From positions 1 to 64,000 of the forward strand of contig JBQTIX010000024.1 of NCBI GenBank assembly GCA_052387695.1: 64,000 nt of DNA, in the 5' to 3' direction. The notes beneath the pieces are model-generated. The model worked only from the letters and a program-made list of their open reading frames with translations. It was not told the DNA's origin and did no database searches. Position numbers and translations under genes: made by a program. Shown one piece after another: positions 1 through 8,775 of this stretch (the stretch's first letter is position 1; every line of letters begins with the position of its first letter). This DNA is from Panacagrimonas sp052387695. GTDB lineage: Bacteria; Pseudomonadota; Gammaproteobacteria; Nevskiales; Nevskiaceae.

Positions 1-98
1 GGGGGTCGTGGGGGTTTGGTGGGTGGCCTGGCCTTGCGGGCGGGCGCGGGCCCGCACCCCCCCCGTCGGGCGGGTGGCGGGGCCGTCCCCCGCGACAG
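1..98. other. G/C-homopolymer-rich window edge, no gene
   Basis: This stretch is built of G runs followed by C runs and lies just beyond the 3' end of the mutase gene. I see no reading frame, hairpin with a T tract or known repeat in it. It may be a strongly GC-skewed intergenic end or a low-quality assembly edge. Confidence 0.4.
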
Positions 99-3000
99 TC
101 ACATATTCCGCCGATACCGCCCGCCCACCTCGAACAGCGTCTGCGTGATCTGTCCGAGCGAACACACGCGCACGGCGTCCATCAGCACCGCGAAAGTGTT
201 GCCGTTCTCGATGACGGTGCGCTTGAGCCGCTCGATCATGGCCGGTGCACGATCCGCGTTGCTCTCCTGGAAGGCCTTGAGTCGCGTGAGCTGGCTTTGC
301 TTCTCGTCGTCGGTCGAGCGCATCAGCTCGATGGTTTCGGACGCCGCTTCGCCGTTGGGATTGCGGAAGGTGTTGACGCCGACCAGGGGCAGCGAGCCGT
401 CGTGCTTGCGGTGCTCGTACAGCATCGATTCTTCCTGGATCTTGCCGCGCTGGTAGCCGGTTTCCATCGCGCCGAGCACGCCGCCGCGGCTGGCGATGGC
501 CTCGAATTCCTTGAGCACGGCTTCCTCGACCAGGTCGGTCAGCTCGTCGATGATGAAGCTGCCCTGCAGGGAGTTCTCGTTCTTCGCCAGGCCGTATTCG
601 CGATTGATGATGAGCTGGATCGCCATCGCGCGGCGCACGCTCTCCTCGGTCGGCGTGGTGACGGCCTCGTCGTAGGCGTTGGTGTGCAGCGAGTTGCAGT
701 TGTCGTTGATCGCGATCAGCGCCTGCAGGGTGGTGCGGATGTCGTTGAAGTTCATCTCCTGGGCGTGGAGCGAACGGCCCGAGGTCTGCACGTGGTACTT
801 CAGTTTCTGTGAGCGCTCGTTGGCGCCGTACTTGTTCTTCATCGCCACCGCCCAGATGCGACGCGCGACCCGGCCGATCACCGAGTACTCAGGGTCCATG
901 CCGTTGCTGAAGAAGAATGAGAGATTGGGCGCGAAGTCGTCGATGTCCATGCCGCGCGCCAGGTACGACTCCACATAGGTGAAGCCGTTGGACAGGGTGA
1001 AGGCGAGCTGGCTGATCGGATTCGCGCCGGCCTCGGCGATGTGATAGCCGGAGATCGAGACCGAGTAGAAGTTTTGCACCTTCTTGCGGACGAAGTATTC
1101 CTGGATGTCGCCCATCATCTTGAGCGCGAACTCGGTCGAGAAGATGCAAGTGTTCTGCCCCTGATCCTCCTTGAGGATGTCGGCCTGCACGGTGCCGCGC
1201 ACGTTGGACAGTGTGTAGGCCCTGATCTTCTGCAGCTCGTTGTCGGAGGGCTCGCGACGGTTGTCGGCCTTGAACTTGTCCATTTGCTGGTCGATGGCCG
1301 TGTTCATGAACATGGCCAGGATCATCGGCGCCGGGCCGTTGATGGTCATCGACACGGACGTGGTCGGCGCGCACAGATCGAAGCCGCCGTACAGCACCTT
1401 CATGTCGTCGAGCGTGCAGATCGATACACCGGAGTTGCCGATCTTGCCGTAGATGTCCGGGCGCAGATCCGGGTCCCAACCGTAGAGCGTGACGGAGTCG
1501 AACGCGGTCGAGAGACGATGCGCCGGCATGCCTTCGGACACGCGCTTGAAGCGGGTGTTGGTGCGGAAGGCATCGCCCTCGCCCGCGAACATGCGAGTGG
1601 GGTCTTCGCCCTCGCGCTTGAACGCGAACACGCCGGCCGTGTAGGGGAACGAGCCCGGCACGTTCTCCTTCATCAGAAACCGCAGCACCTCGCCCTCGTC
1701 CTCGAAGCGCGGCAGGGACACCTTGCGGATCTTGGTGCCGGACAGCGATTCGCTGGTGAGCCGGGTGCGAAGCTCCTTGTCGCGGATCTTCACGACGTAC
1801 TCATCCTGCGCGTACAGGACCTGCTCGTCGGGCCACTGGTCGAGCAGTTTGCGCGCGGCGGGCAGCAGCTCGCCGTCCTTGGCCGAGACCATCTCGTCAA
1901 AGCCGGCCACCGGCTTGCCGGCATTTTGGAACAGCGTCTTGGCGGTCCGCAGCGACTGCCTTTCGCGCGCGACTCTGGCCTGCCCAGCCACTTCCTTGTG
2001 ATAGCCGCGCACCGAGTCGGCGATCTCCGCGAGGTAGCGAACCCGATCCGGCGGGACGATGGCGCGGCCGCCACTCGAACCCTTGACCGTCACGACCGGC
2101 AGCTTGCCGGGCTGCGTCTTGAGGCCGCGTTCGCCGAGCCGCGGCAGGATCGCCTGGTACAGCGCGGTGACACCATCGTCGTTGAAGCGCGCCGCCATGG
2201 TGCCGTACACCGGCATCGTGTCCGGCGCCTTCATGAACAGCTCGCGATTGCGCTGGTACTGCTTGCGCACGTCGCGCAGCGCGTCCTCCGCGCCCTTGCG
2301 GTCGAACTTGTTGATGGCCACGAAGTCGGCGAAGTCGAGCATGTCGATCTTCTCCAGCTGCGAGGCGGCGCCGAATTCGGGCGTCATCACGTACAGCGAG
2401 AGATCGACGAAGGGCACGATCGCGGCGTCGCCCTGGCCGATGCCCGAGGTCTCGACGATCACCAGATCGAAGCCCGCGAGTTTGCAGGCGGCGATCACCT
2501 CCGGAAGCGCGGCGGAAATCTCCATGCCGGTGTCGCGGGTGGCGAGCGAGCGCATGAAGATCTGCTCTGACTCGATCGCGTTCATGCGGATGCGATCCCC
2601 GAGCAGCGCGCCGCCGGTGCGCTTGCGCGAGGGATCGATGGAGATCACCGCCACCTTGATCCGGTCTTCCTGGTCCAGCCGCAGGCGCAGGATCAGTTCG
2701 TCGGTCAGCGAGGACTTGCCCGCGCCGCCGGTGCCGGTGATGCCGAGCACGGGCGTCGCGAGCGATTTGGCCTGTTCGATCAGCGAGGCGCGCAGCGCGT
2801 CGGGGTAGGTGCCGTTCTCCAGCGCCGTGATGATGCGCGCGAGGTCGCGATGATCGCCGTCGCGGAGCGTGTCCGCCACGGCCGGCGCCGCCGGCGCGGC
2901 CGCAGCGAGGTCGGCGTCGCTCTTGGAGAGCAGGTCATTGATCATGCCCTGCAGGCCCATCGTCGCGCCGTCCTCGGGCGAGTAGATGCGCGTCACCCCG

Positions 3001-3365
3001 TAGGCCATCAGCTCGCGGATTTCGGCCGGCACGATCACGCCGCCGCCGCCGCCGAAGACCTTGATGTTCTCGCCGCCGTTGGCGCGCAAGAGGTCCACGA
3101 TGTACTTGAAGAACTCGATATGCCCGCCCTGGTAGGAGGTGATGCAGACGCCGTGCACGTCCTCCTGCAGCGCGGCCTTGACGATCTCGCCGGCCGAGCG
3201 GTTGTGGCCGAGGTGGATCACCTCCGCGCCGGAACCCTGGATGATGCGGCGCATGATGTTGATCGAGGCGTCGTGGCCGTCGAACAGGGCGGTGGCGGTC
3301 ACGAAGCGGATCTTGTGCGCCGCTTTGTAGGGCATCAGCTTGGCGGGCATGGACATATCGTTCAT
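99..3365 (-). CDS. icmF: Fused isobutyryl-CoA mutase IcmF (B12-dependent)
   Basis: Adenosylcobalamin-dependent carbon-skeleton mutase that interconverts isobutyryl-CoA and n-butyryl-CoA (some homologues also pivalyl/isovaleryl-CoA), fused to its own GTPase chaperone. Order: N-terminal B12-binding domain with LFDGHDASIN near residue 28, a MeaB/ArgK-type G domain with P-loop GTGGAGKSS near residue 210 and NKFD, then the mutase substrate-binding barrel from about residue 560 to the end. The 1088-aa length fits IcmF rather than separate mutase subunits. I chose ATG 3365; a GTG two codons upstream is also open, but it lies closer to the palindrome at 3384. It is divergent from an AraC-type regulator, which probably controls it. 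The exact acyl-CoA substrate cannot be read from sequence by eye. Confidence 0.93.
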   Translation of the reverse strand: MNDMSMPAKLMPYKAAHKIRFVTATALFDGHDASINIMRRIIQGSGAEVIHLGHNRSAGEIVKAALQEDVHGVCITSYQGGHIEFFKYIVDLLRANGGENIKVFGGGGGVIVPAEIRELMAYGVTRIYSPEDGATMGLQGMINDLLSKSDADLAAAAPAAPAVADTLRDGDHRDLARIITALENGTYPDALRASLIEQAKSLATPVLGITGTGGAGKSSLTDELILRLRLDQEDRIKVAVISIDPSRKRTGGALLGDRIRMNAIESEQIFMRSLATRDTGMEISAALPEVIAACKLAGFDLVIVETSGIGQGDAAIVPFVDLSLYVMTPEFGAASQLEKIDMLDFADFVAINKFDRKGAEDALRDVRKQYQRNRELFMKAPDTMPVYGTMAARFNDDGVTALYQAILPRLGERGLKTQPGKLPVVTVKGSSGGRAIVPPDRVRYLAEIADSVRGYHKEVAGQARVARERQSLRTAKTLFQNAGKPVAGFDEMVSAKDGELLPAARKLLDQWPDEQVLYAQDEYVVKIRDKELRTRLTSESLSGTKIRKVSLPRFEDEGEVLRFLMKENVPGSFPYTAGVFAFKREGEDPTRMFAGEGDAFRTNTRFKRVSEGMPAHRLSTAFDSVTLYGWDPDLRPDIYGKIGNSGVSICTLDDMKVLYGGFDLCAPTTSVSMTINGPAPMILAMFMNTAIDQQMDKFKADNRREPSDNELQKIRAYTLSNVRGTVQADILKEDQGQNTCIFSTEFALKMMGDIQEYFVRKKVQNFYSVSISGYHIAEAGANPISQLAFTLSNGFTYVESYLARGMDIDDFAPNLSFFFSNGMDPEYSVIGRVARRIWAVAMKNKYGANERSQKLKYHVQTSGRSLHAQEMNFNDIRTTLQALIAINDNCNSLHTNAYDEAVTTPTEESVRRAMAIQLIINREYGLAKNENSLQGSFIIDELTDLVEEAVLKEFEAIASRGGVLGAMETGYQRGKIQEESMLYEHRKHDGSLPLVGVNTFRNPNGEAASETIELMRSTDDEKQSQLTRLKAFQESNADRAPAMIERLKRTVIENGNTFAVLMDAVRVCSLGQITQTLFEVGGRYRRNM

Positions 3366-3383
3366 CGGCACGGCTCGGGTAGT

Positions 3384-3398
3384 TTCACGCAGCGTGAA
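3384..3398. promoter_or_regulatory. Operator-like perfect inverted repeat in the icmF/araC divergent promoter
   Basis: TTCACG-CAG-CGTGAA is a perfect 6+6 palindrome with a 3-nt spacer. It is nested in a longer interrupted stem (GGCTCG at 3372, CGAGCC at 3404). It sits 19 bp before the icmF start and 64 bp before the AraC gene. A binding site for that regulator or another factor is inferred. Confidence 0.45.
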
Positions 3399-3461
3399 TC
3401 TACGAGCCGGCGGGTGCCAAGGCGATGCCGGAAACTCGCGGCAGACGTGAGAGAATTTGCC

Positions 3462-4526
3462 ATGCCCGGCAAAGACATCCCCTCAGTCGTGCAGGACGCG
3501 CAGGAAGCCAAGGACAGCGTTTCGATCTGGTTCGTCCGCCAGGCCCTCGCGGGGCTGACCCGGCGGGGTCGCGATCCGGCGCCCCTGCTGGCTGCTGCGG
3601 CCATTCCCGAATCCCTGCTGCAGTCCGACCAGTCGCGAATCTCGGCGGAGAGTTTCGGCGCCCTGTGGCTGGCGGTCGCCGCCGAACTGGACGATGAGCT
3701 GTTCGGGCTGGACTCGCGCCGCATGAAGGTCGGCAGCTTTGCCGTACTGTGCCGCGGGACCGCGCGGGCACCGAACCTGCGCACGGCCCTGCACCTGGCG
3801 CTCCAGTTTTTCGGCGTGATCATGGACGATGCCCGCGTGAGCCTGGGCGAGCGCGACGGCATGGCGCTCCTGGCCATCGAGGACCTGCCGGGTAGCGGCC
3901 GGCCGGAGCATTACAAGATCTTCGCGCATGAGACCGTGCTGATCATGCTCCACGGCCTGATGTGCTGGCTGATCGGCCGGCGCATTCCCATCTTCGAGGC
4001 GCGCTTCGCCTATCCGCGTCCGCCCTGGTGGCAGGAATACCGGTCGATGTATTCCACCGAGCTGGGCTTCGACGCCGCCCGCAGCAGCCTGAGCATCGAG
4101 TCCAAAGTGCTCGACGCGCCGGTGACGCAGGACGAGGCCAGCGTGCGCGAGTTCCTGCGCGAGGCGCCGCACAACTTCATCGTCAAGTTCAAGGACCGCA
4201 ACAGTTGGTCGGCGCGCATCCGCCGGCGCCTGCGCGGGGCCGCCCCGGCGGATTGGCCGGACTTTGCCGAAGTGGCCGACGAATTCGAGGTGGCGCCCTC
4301 CACCCTGCATCGCAAGCTCGACCAGGAAGGCGTCACCTTCCGCGGGATCAAGGACGCGCTGCGGCGTGACCTGGCGATCGACCGGCTCACGCATTCCAGC
4401 GTCAACGTCGCACAGATCGCCAGCGAACTGGGCTTCGCCGAGCCCAGCGCGTTTCACCGCGCGTTCAAGCAGTGGACCGGCGTGCGGCCGGGGGATTACC
4501 GGCGCAGGCAACTCGACGCGGCATAA
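3462..4526 (+). CDS. AraC-family transcriptional regulator
   Basis: DNA-binding regulator of 354 aa. The N-terminal two thirds match the arabinose-binding-like sensor domain found in many fatty-acid or CoA-ester-linked AraC proteins (about residues 25-210). The C-terminal 95 residues form the double helix-turn-helix, with IASELGFAEPSAFHRAFKQW as the typical second HTH. ATG 3462 was chosen because the open frame upstream runs antisense through icmF and the homology starts shortly after this codon. It is divergent from icmF across a 96-bp promoter with a perfect palindrome, so control of icmF is likely. The effector is unknown. Confidence 0.88.
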   Translation: MPGKDIPSVVQDAQEAKDSVSIWFVRQALAGLTRRGRDPAPLLAAAAIPESLLQSDQSRISAESFGALWLAVAAELDDELFGLDSRRMKVGSFAVLCRGTARAPNLRTALHLALQFFGVIMDDARVSLGERDGMALLAIEDLPGSGRPEHYKIFAHETVLIMLHGLMCWLIGRRIPIFEARFAYPRPPWWQEYRSMYSTELGFDAARSSLSIESKVLDAPVTQDEASVREFLREAPHNFIVKFKDRNSWSARIRRRLRGAAPADWPDFAEVADEFEVAPSTLHRKLDQEGVTFRGIKDALRRDLAIDRLTHSSVNVAQIASELGFAEPSAFHRAFKQWTGVRPGDYRRRQLDAA

Positions 4527-4576
4527 GGATCACGCGCCAGCTCGGCAGGGTCAGCCGACACGCATGTTGCATCCGC

Positions 4577-5248
4577 TCAGTACAGTTCCTGCCATCGACT
4601 ACGTTCCCGGTTCCCTGGGTCTCGCGGGTCGGGATTTGCACGCTCGATCCAGCCGACGCGGCCGGCTTTGGGCGTGGCCTGCGTCCGCGCGTGAAAGCGC
4701 GCACGCAAGCCGGTTGGTGCCATCGCGGCCGCCTGCGGTAGCCGCGCCGCCCGGTCCGGCGCCGCTTGCACGACCTCGAAATGGCGGGACAGCATCATCA
4801 GCACCGACCTGATCTGGGTCAGCACCAGGGGGTGGTCCGGCCAGATCGGCGGGCTGGATCCATGCTCCGGTCCAGGCTCCGACCCACGTTCCAGCCAGCG
4901 CTCGGGGCGGAACGCGCCGGCATCGGCAAAGGATTCCGCGTGGAGTCCGCCCGGTCGGTTCAGCACGATCAGGCCGGTGCCGCCGGGGATTCGCAGCCCG
5001 CCGAGGTCCACGTCCCGGGTGGTCTGCACGGCCATGAACGGCGCCGCCGGCTTGAGCCTCAGCGTCTCCATGACGACTGCCTCGAAATACGCGGACGTGG
5101 CCTGCGGTTCGTCTTCCATCTGCTGCGCGCGGGCCCGCATCGTCCGCTGCAGCTGCGGATCGCGACACATGAAATGGAGCGTACAGACCAGGGTGTCGAC
5201 GGTGTTGTTCTGGCTCTCCGCCGCGTCCGCTCTGTGAACTGGATCACA
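4577..5248 (-). pseudogene. Cytochrome P450 remnant lacking the heme-cysteine loop
   Basis: The frame opens after a TAG at 5251-5249 and begins in what looks like the oxygen-binding I helix (NNTVDTLVCTLHFMCRDPQ). It continues through the K-helix ExxR motif (ETLRLKP) and the PERW region. The obligatory heme-ligand loop FxxGxRxCxG is missing: sequence passes from the PERW region straight to the L-helix-like IRSVLMMLSRHFEV. The N-terminal half is absent. This is a doubly truncated P450 that could not bind heme. The tail after about residue 170 does not resemble P450. Confidence 0.75.
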
Positions 5249-5428
5249 CTATGACCACCGTTCCACGCGATTGCTGGGGGCGACGACGCCCATCGGCCTT
5301 GTCGCGGAGTCTGGACAGGCGGATCGCGAACGCCGAACCGTTACGCTCGGGACTACGAACGACCCGTCGCGGGTGCAGGCCCGGGGCGACTACAATTCGC
5401 TGCCGACACGTGCTCCTTCAGGATTGTC

Positions 5429-5752
5429 ATGACCTTCGTCGTCACCGAAAACTGCATCAAGTGCAAGTACACCGACTGTGTGGAAGTCTGCCCGGTCGAT
5501 TGCTTTCACGAAGGCCCGAACTTCCTCGTGATCGACCCCGAGGAATGCATCGACTGCACGCTGTGCGAACCCGAATGCCCGGTCAATGCGATCGTCGCCG
5601 AGGACGATCTGAAGGCCGAAGATGCGCACTACAAGGCGCTCAATGCGGAGCTGACCAAGCTCTGGCCGGTCATCACCGAGAAGAAGGACGGCCCGCCGGA
5701 CGCCAAGGAGTGGGAAGGCAAGCCGGACAAGCTCAAGCTGCTCGAGCGATAG
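5429..5752 (+). CDS. fdxA: 7Fe ferredoxin FdxA
   Basis: Small electron carrier of 107 aa with one [3Fe-4S] and one [4Fe-4S] cluster. The N-terminal half carries the two cysteine groups CIKCKYTDCVEVCP and CIDCTLCEPECP. The C-terminal extension with KLWPVITEKK is typical of the FdxA family of proteobacteria. It stands alone between a dead P450 gene and a repeat. The upstream P450 may once have been a partner, but FdxA is widespread without one. Confidence 0.93.
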   Translation: MTFVVTENCIKCKYTDCVEVCPVDCFHEGPNFLVIDPEECIDCTLCEPECPVNAIVAEDDLKAEDAHYKALNAELTKLWPVITEKKDGPPDAKEWEGKPDKLKLLER

Positions 5753-5760
5753 CGCATCGC

Positions 5761-5912
5761 TGCATAGGTCCGAATTCGTGCGCAGGTCGGGTGTAGGTCG
5801 GGTCAAGCCCGCGGTTTCTTGCGGGCGGACCCGACATGCGCCGTCATTGCCAGGTTGCGCAGTGTCGATTCCGCCTTCGGCTTGAACCGACCCACAACCG
5901 ACCTACAACCCA
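5761..5912. repeat. Palindromic intergenic repeat, family A (copy 1)
   Basis: Contains tandem GTGTAGGTCGGGT units, the hairpin GGGTCAAGCCCGC / GCGGGCGGACCC and the inverted arm CGGCTTGAACCGACC. The outer flank GCATAGGTCCGAATTC recurs in other copies. It separates fdxA from the nuclease gene. Other copies are at 8561, 24362, 32111, 43081, 52221, 53184 and 62234. Confidence 0.85.
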
Positions 5913-5920
5913 CTCAGGTG

Positions 5921-8548
5921 ATGCCAGCCGCGCCGCTCGTACTCACCGCCAGCGACCGGCTGGCGCGCAATCTCATCGAGGATCACAGCCTTCAGGCGCG
6001 CCGCGACGCGCGCAGTGTCTGGGAGGCGCCGCGCATCGCCAGCCTCCCGCGCTGGCTGATCGATACCTGGACATCCACCTGGCCGGACGCGCAACTCCTG
6101 AGCGCCACGCAGGAGCTGGCGCTGTGGGTGGAGGCGGTGGAGCGCGACGAGGCCGGTCGCGGTCTGTTGTCGCCGCTGGCCGCCGCGCGCGAGGCGCGCC
6201 GTGCAGACCAGCTCATCCGCCGTCACGGTATCGACCTGGAGCGCGCGCCGGCCTGGCAGGACGAGCACCATGCCTTCCGTCGCTGGCGCGCGCAGGTGCT
6301 GCGCCGCATGGCGCAGTCCGGCTGGATCACCGGCGCGGACCTGCCCGGCATCGTGGCGCGACTGATCCGTGTGGGCGCGGTCCCGGCGCCTGAAGTGCTG
6401 CACCTGCGTGGCTTTGTCGTCGAACCGATACGCGCCGAACGCGAACTGTTCGAAGCGCTTGAGCAACGCGGAACGCGGATCGAGCACATCTCAACCGAAT
6501 CTGCCCCGCCGCGAATCCGGCACCTGTCCTTCACCGACGACGAGGCGCAGGTCCGTTTCCTGGCCGACGAGCTGCGCGAGCGCCTGCGATCCTACGCCGA
6601 TCATGCGCTGCCCCCGCCGCGTATCGTGGTGGCGTTGCCCGACCCTGAGGCGCGACGCGATCTGATCGAGTCGGTTTTCCGCGATCTGCTGGCACCCTGG
6701 GCCGCGAGCGGCGAGGGTTCCGTGCCCTGGCGCTGGGAGCGCGGCCGGCCGCTGGCCGAGCAGCCCTGGGTGGATGCGATGCTGGCGATCCTGCAGATCG
6801 CGGAGGACCGCAACGCGCCGCAGCTGGTCAGCCGTGTGCTCTTGTCCACGGTTTTGTGGCCCGCCGCGCAAGCCCGCATGACGGCCGCGGCCGATCTGAA
6901 GCTGCGCGAGTCGGGGCTTCCGGTTGTGGGTCTGGCGCGGCTTTGCGACGTTCTTGCGCCAGCCTTGCGTCCGCGTTTCGAATCGCTGCGCCGGGCGCTG
7001 CGCGACTCGCCGCGGCGCGCGCTGCCCAGCGACTGGTCGCTGCGCTTCCGGCAGCGGCTCGACGCTCTGGGCTGGCCCGGCCCGGCGGCGCTGGATTCGG
7101 CCGCATTCCAGGCAGTGAAGAGCGCAGGGGCCTTGCTCGACCGGCTGGCGACGCTCGACTCGCAACTCGACCGCGTGCCGGAATCGACGGCGCGCGAGTG
7201 GCTGGGCGAGTTCGCGCGCAGCTCGCTGTTCCTCGCAAGAGTGGAACATACGCAACCGGTGCTGATCGCCAGTTTTGACGAGGCCGCCGCGCTGCAAGGT
7301 GATGCGTTGTATCTGCTGGACGCCAGCGCCACCCAGTGGCCGCGTCCCGCTCGGCCCACGCCTTTCATTCCGATAGAAACCCTGCGCGCCGCGGCTGTGG
7401 TCGAGGCCATTCCGGAGCGGCTGCTGGAGCAAGCGCGACGGGTGAGCGCGGCGCTGCTGCACGCGGCGACCGACGTGCTTGTGGGCTTCGCGCGGGTCGA
7501 TGCGCGTGGCGCGGAGATCAGGGCCTCGCCGTTGTTCGGCGAGACTGCGGCCTGGCGGGCAATGGACACGCCGGGGTGTATCGGCGCGCTCGAACGCGAG
7601 CTTGCCAAGGGTTCGCGATTGCAGCCCCTCGAACCCGATCCGATACCGCCGGTCGATGCCGCTGAACAGGCCGGCCTGAGGCCGGACGGCGCGCTGTTCC
7701 GCCACTGGTTCGAGTCGCCGTTCTTCGCTTTCTGCCGCTACCGGCTGGGCATCGATACGCTACCGCAACCCTCGCAGGGTCTGGATGCGCGGGTCCAGGG
7801 CACCCTGGTGCACGAGTTGCTGAAACAGTTCTGGGGCGACGTTGCGGACAGCGCAGCGTTGGCAGCTCTCGGTGAGTCGGACTTGCAGGTGCAGCTCGAA
7901 ACCCTGCTCGATGGCCTGCTGCCTCGGCACCTGCCCGCGCACGAGGTCGGCGCCGCGACAGTCCGGCTGGAGCGCGCGCGCGTCCTCGACGTGGTGACGC
8001 AGTGGGTGAATCACGAGCGGCGCCGGGTCGATCCTTTCGAGGTCGTCCACCGCGAGGTGCCGGCCGCACCGATGGCTGCGGGCCTGCAACTGCGGCTTCG
8101 ACTCGACCGCGTGGACAAGGTGATCACGCCGACCGGCGAGCGCTGGCTCGTGATCGACTATAAGACCGGCCGCGACGTCGATACGTCCGGCTGGAAAGCC
8201 GAGACCTTGAAGGAACCGCAGTTGCCGCTGTACGCGAGCCACGCCGCGCTGATCGCGACGGGCGTGCCGCAGGTCGATGGCATCTGCTTCGGGCATCTCA
8301 AGGACGGTCACCCGGCACTGGTGGCGATGACCAACTGGCGCAAGCGGCTGATCGGGCCCGACGCCGGCCGTTACGAACAGCACTGGGACGAGCGCCTCGC
8401 CGAATGGCGCATGGCCATCGACGCCGCGGCGCAGGGGTTTCTTGCTGGCGAAGCCTGGGTGAGCGCAGGTGTGAGCGATCGGTCGCCGAACGCGGAGCTG
8501 CTGAATCTGGCGTCCGGATCCGGGCGTGAGGACCAACACTCGGAGTGA
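5921..8548 (+). CDS. PD-(D/E)XK nuclease family protein (RecB/AddB-like)
   Basis: Probable DNA-repair protein of 875 aa. The C-terminal 200 residues carry the RecB-type nuclease signature: HELLKQFW near residue 629, WLVIDYKTG near 741 and QLPLYA near 767. The N-terminal part resembles inactivated helicase folds of the AddB class and shows no Walker A motif. ATG 5921 was chosen because the open frame upstream lies entirely inside the family-A repeat. No helicase partner gene adjoins it. Function in double-strand break or recombination processing is inferred from the family only. Confidence 0.8.
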   Translation: MPAAPLVLTASDRLARNLIEDHSLQARRDARSVWEAPRIASLPRWLIDTWTSTWPDAQLLSATQELALWVEAVERDEAGRGLLSPLAAAREARRADQLIRRHGIDLERAPAWQDEHHAFRRWRAQVLRRMAQSGWITGADLPGIVARLIRVGAVPAPEVLHLRGFVVEPIRAERELFEALEQRGTRIEHISTESAPPRIRHLSFTDDEAQVRFLADELRERLRSYADHALPPPRIVVALPDPEARRDLIESVFRDLLAPWAASGEGSVPWRWERGRPLAEQPWVDAMLAILQIAEDRNAPQLVSRVLLSTVLWPAAQARMTAAADLKLRESGLPVVGLARLCDVLAPALRPRFESLRRALRDSPRRALPSDWSLRFRQRLDALGWPGPAALDSAAFQAVKSAGALLDRLATLDSQLDRVPESTAREWLGEFARSSLFLARVEHTQPVLIASFDEAAALQGDALYLLDASATQWPRPARPTPFIPIETLRAAAVVEAIPERLLEQARRVSAALLHAATDVLVGFARVDARGAEIRASPLFGETAAWRAMDTPGCIGALERELAKGSRLQPLEPDPIPPVDAAEQAGLRPDGALFRHWFESPFFAFCRYRLGIDTLPQPSQGLDARVQGTLVHELLKQFWGDVADSAALAALGESDLQVQLETLLDGLLPRHLPAHEVGAATVRLERARVLDVVTQWVNHERRRVDPFEVVHREVPAAPMAAGLQLRLRLDRVDKVITPTGERWLVIDYKTGRDVDTSGWKAETLKEPQLPLYASHAALIATGVPQVDGICFGHLKDGHPALVAMTNWRKRLIGPDAGRYEQHWDERLAEWRMAIDAAAQGFLAGEAWVSAGVSDRSPNAELLNLASGSGREDQHSE

Positions 8549-8560
8549 GGTTGCTCTGCT

Positions 8561-8690
8561 TGTAGGTCGGTTCAAGCCGAAGGCGGAACCGACACCACGC
8601 GCTCTCGACGAAGGGCCCCCGTCGGATCCGCCCGCGAAAAGCATGCGGGCCCTTCGACGAGACTCAGGACAGGCTTGATCCGACCTACGT
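8561..8690. repeat. Palindromic intergenic repeat, family A (copy 2)
   Basis: TGTAGGTCGGTTCAAGCCG opens the element and GGCTTGATCCGACCTACG closes it. The internal CCCTTCGACGAGACTCAGGA segment is not in other copies, so this one looks chimeric or expanded. Confidence 0.85.
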
Positions 8691-8775
8691 CCGACTGGGA
8701 TATTCTGCGCGGCCCGATGATTTGGGCGCGCCGCTACCGACTCTTCTTCAGGTCCGCACCCCCTCGGAGACTCCA

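Noticed and set aside
1041..2570. Long plus-strand ORF (509 aa) opposite icmF
   Set aside because: It is the antisense shadow of a well-conserved mutase gene; the composition is Arg/His/Leu-rich and no family is recognisable.
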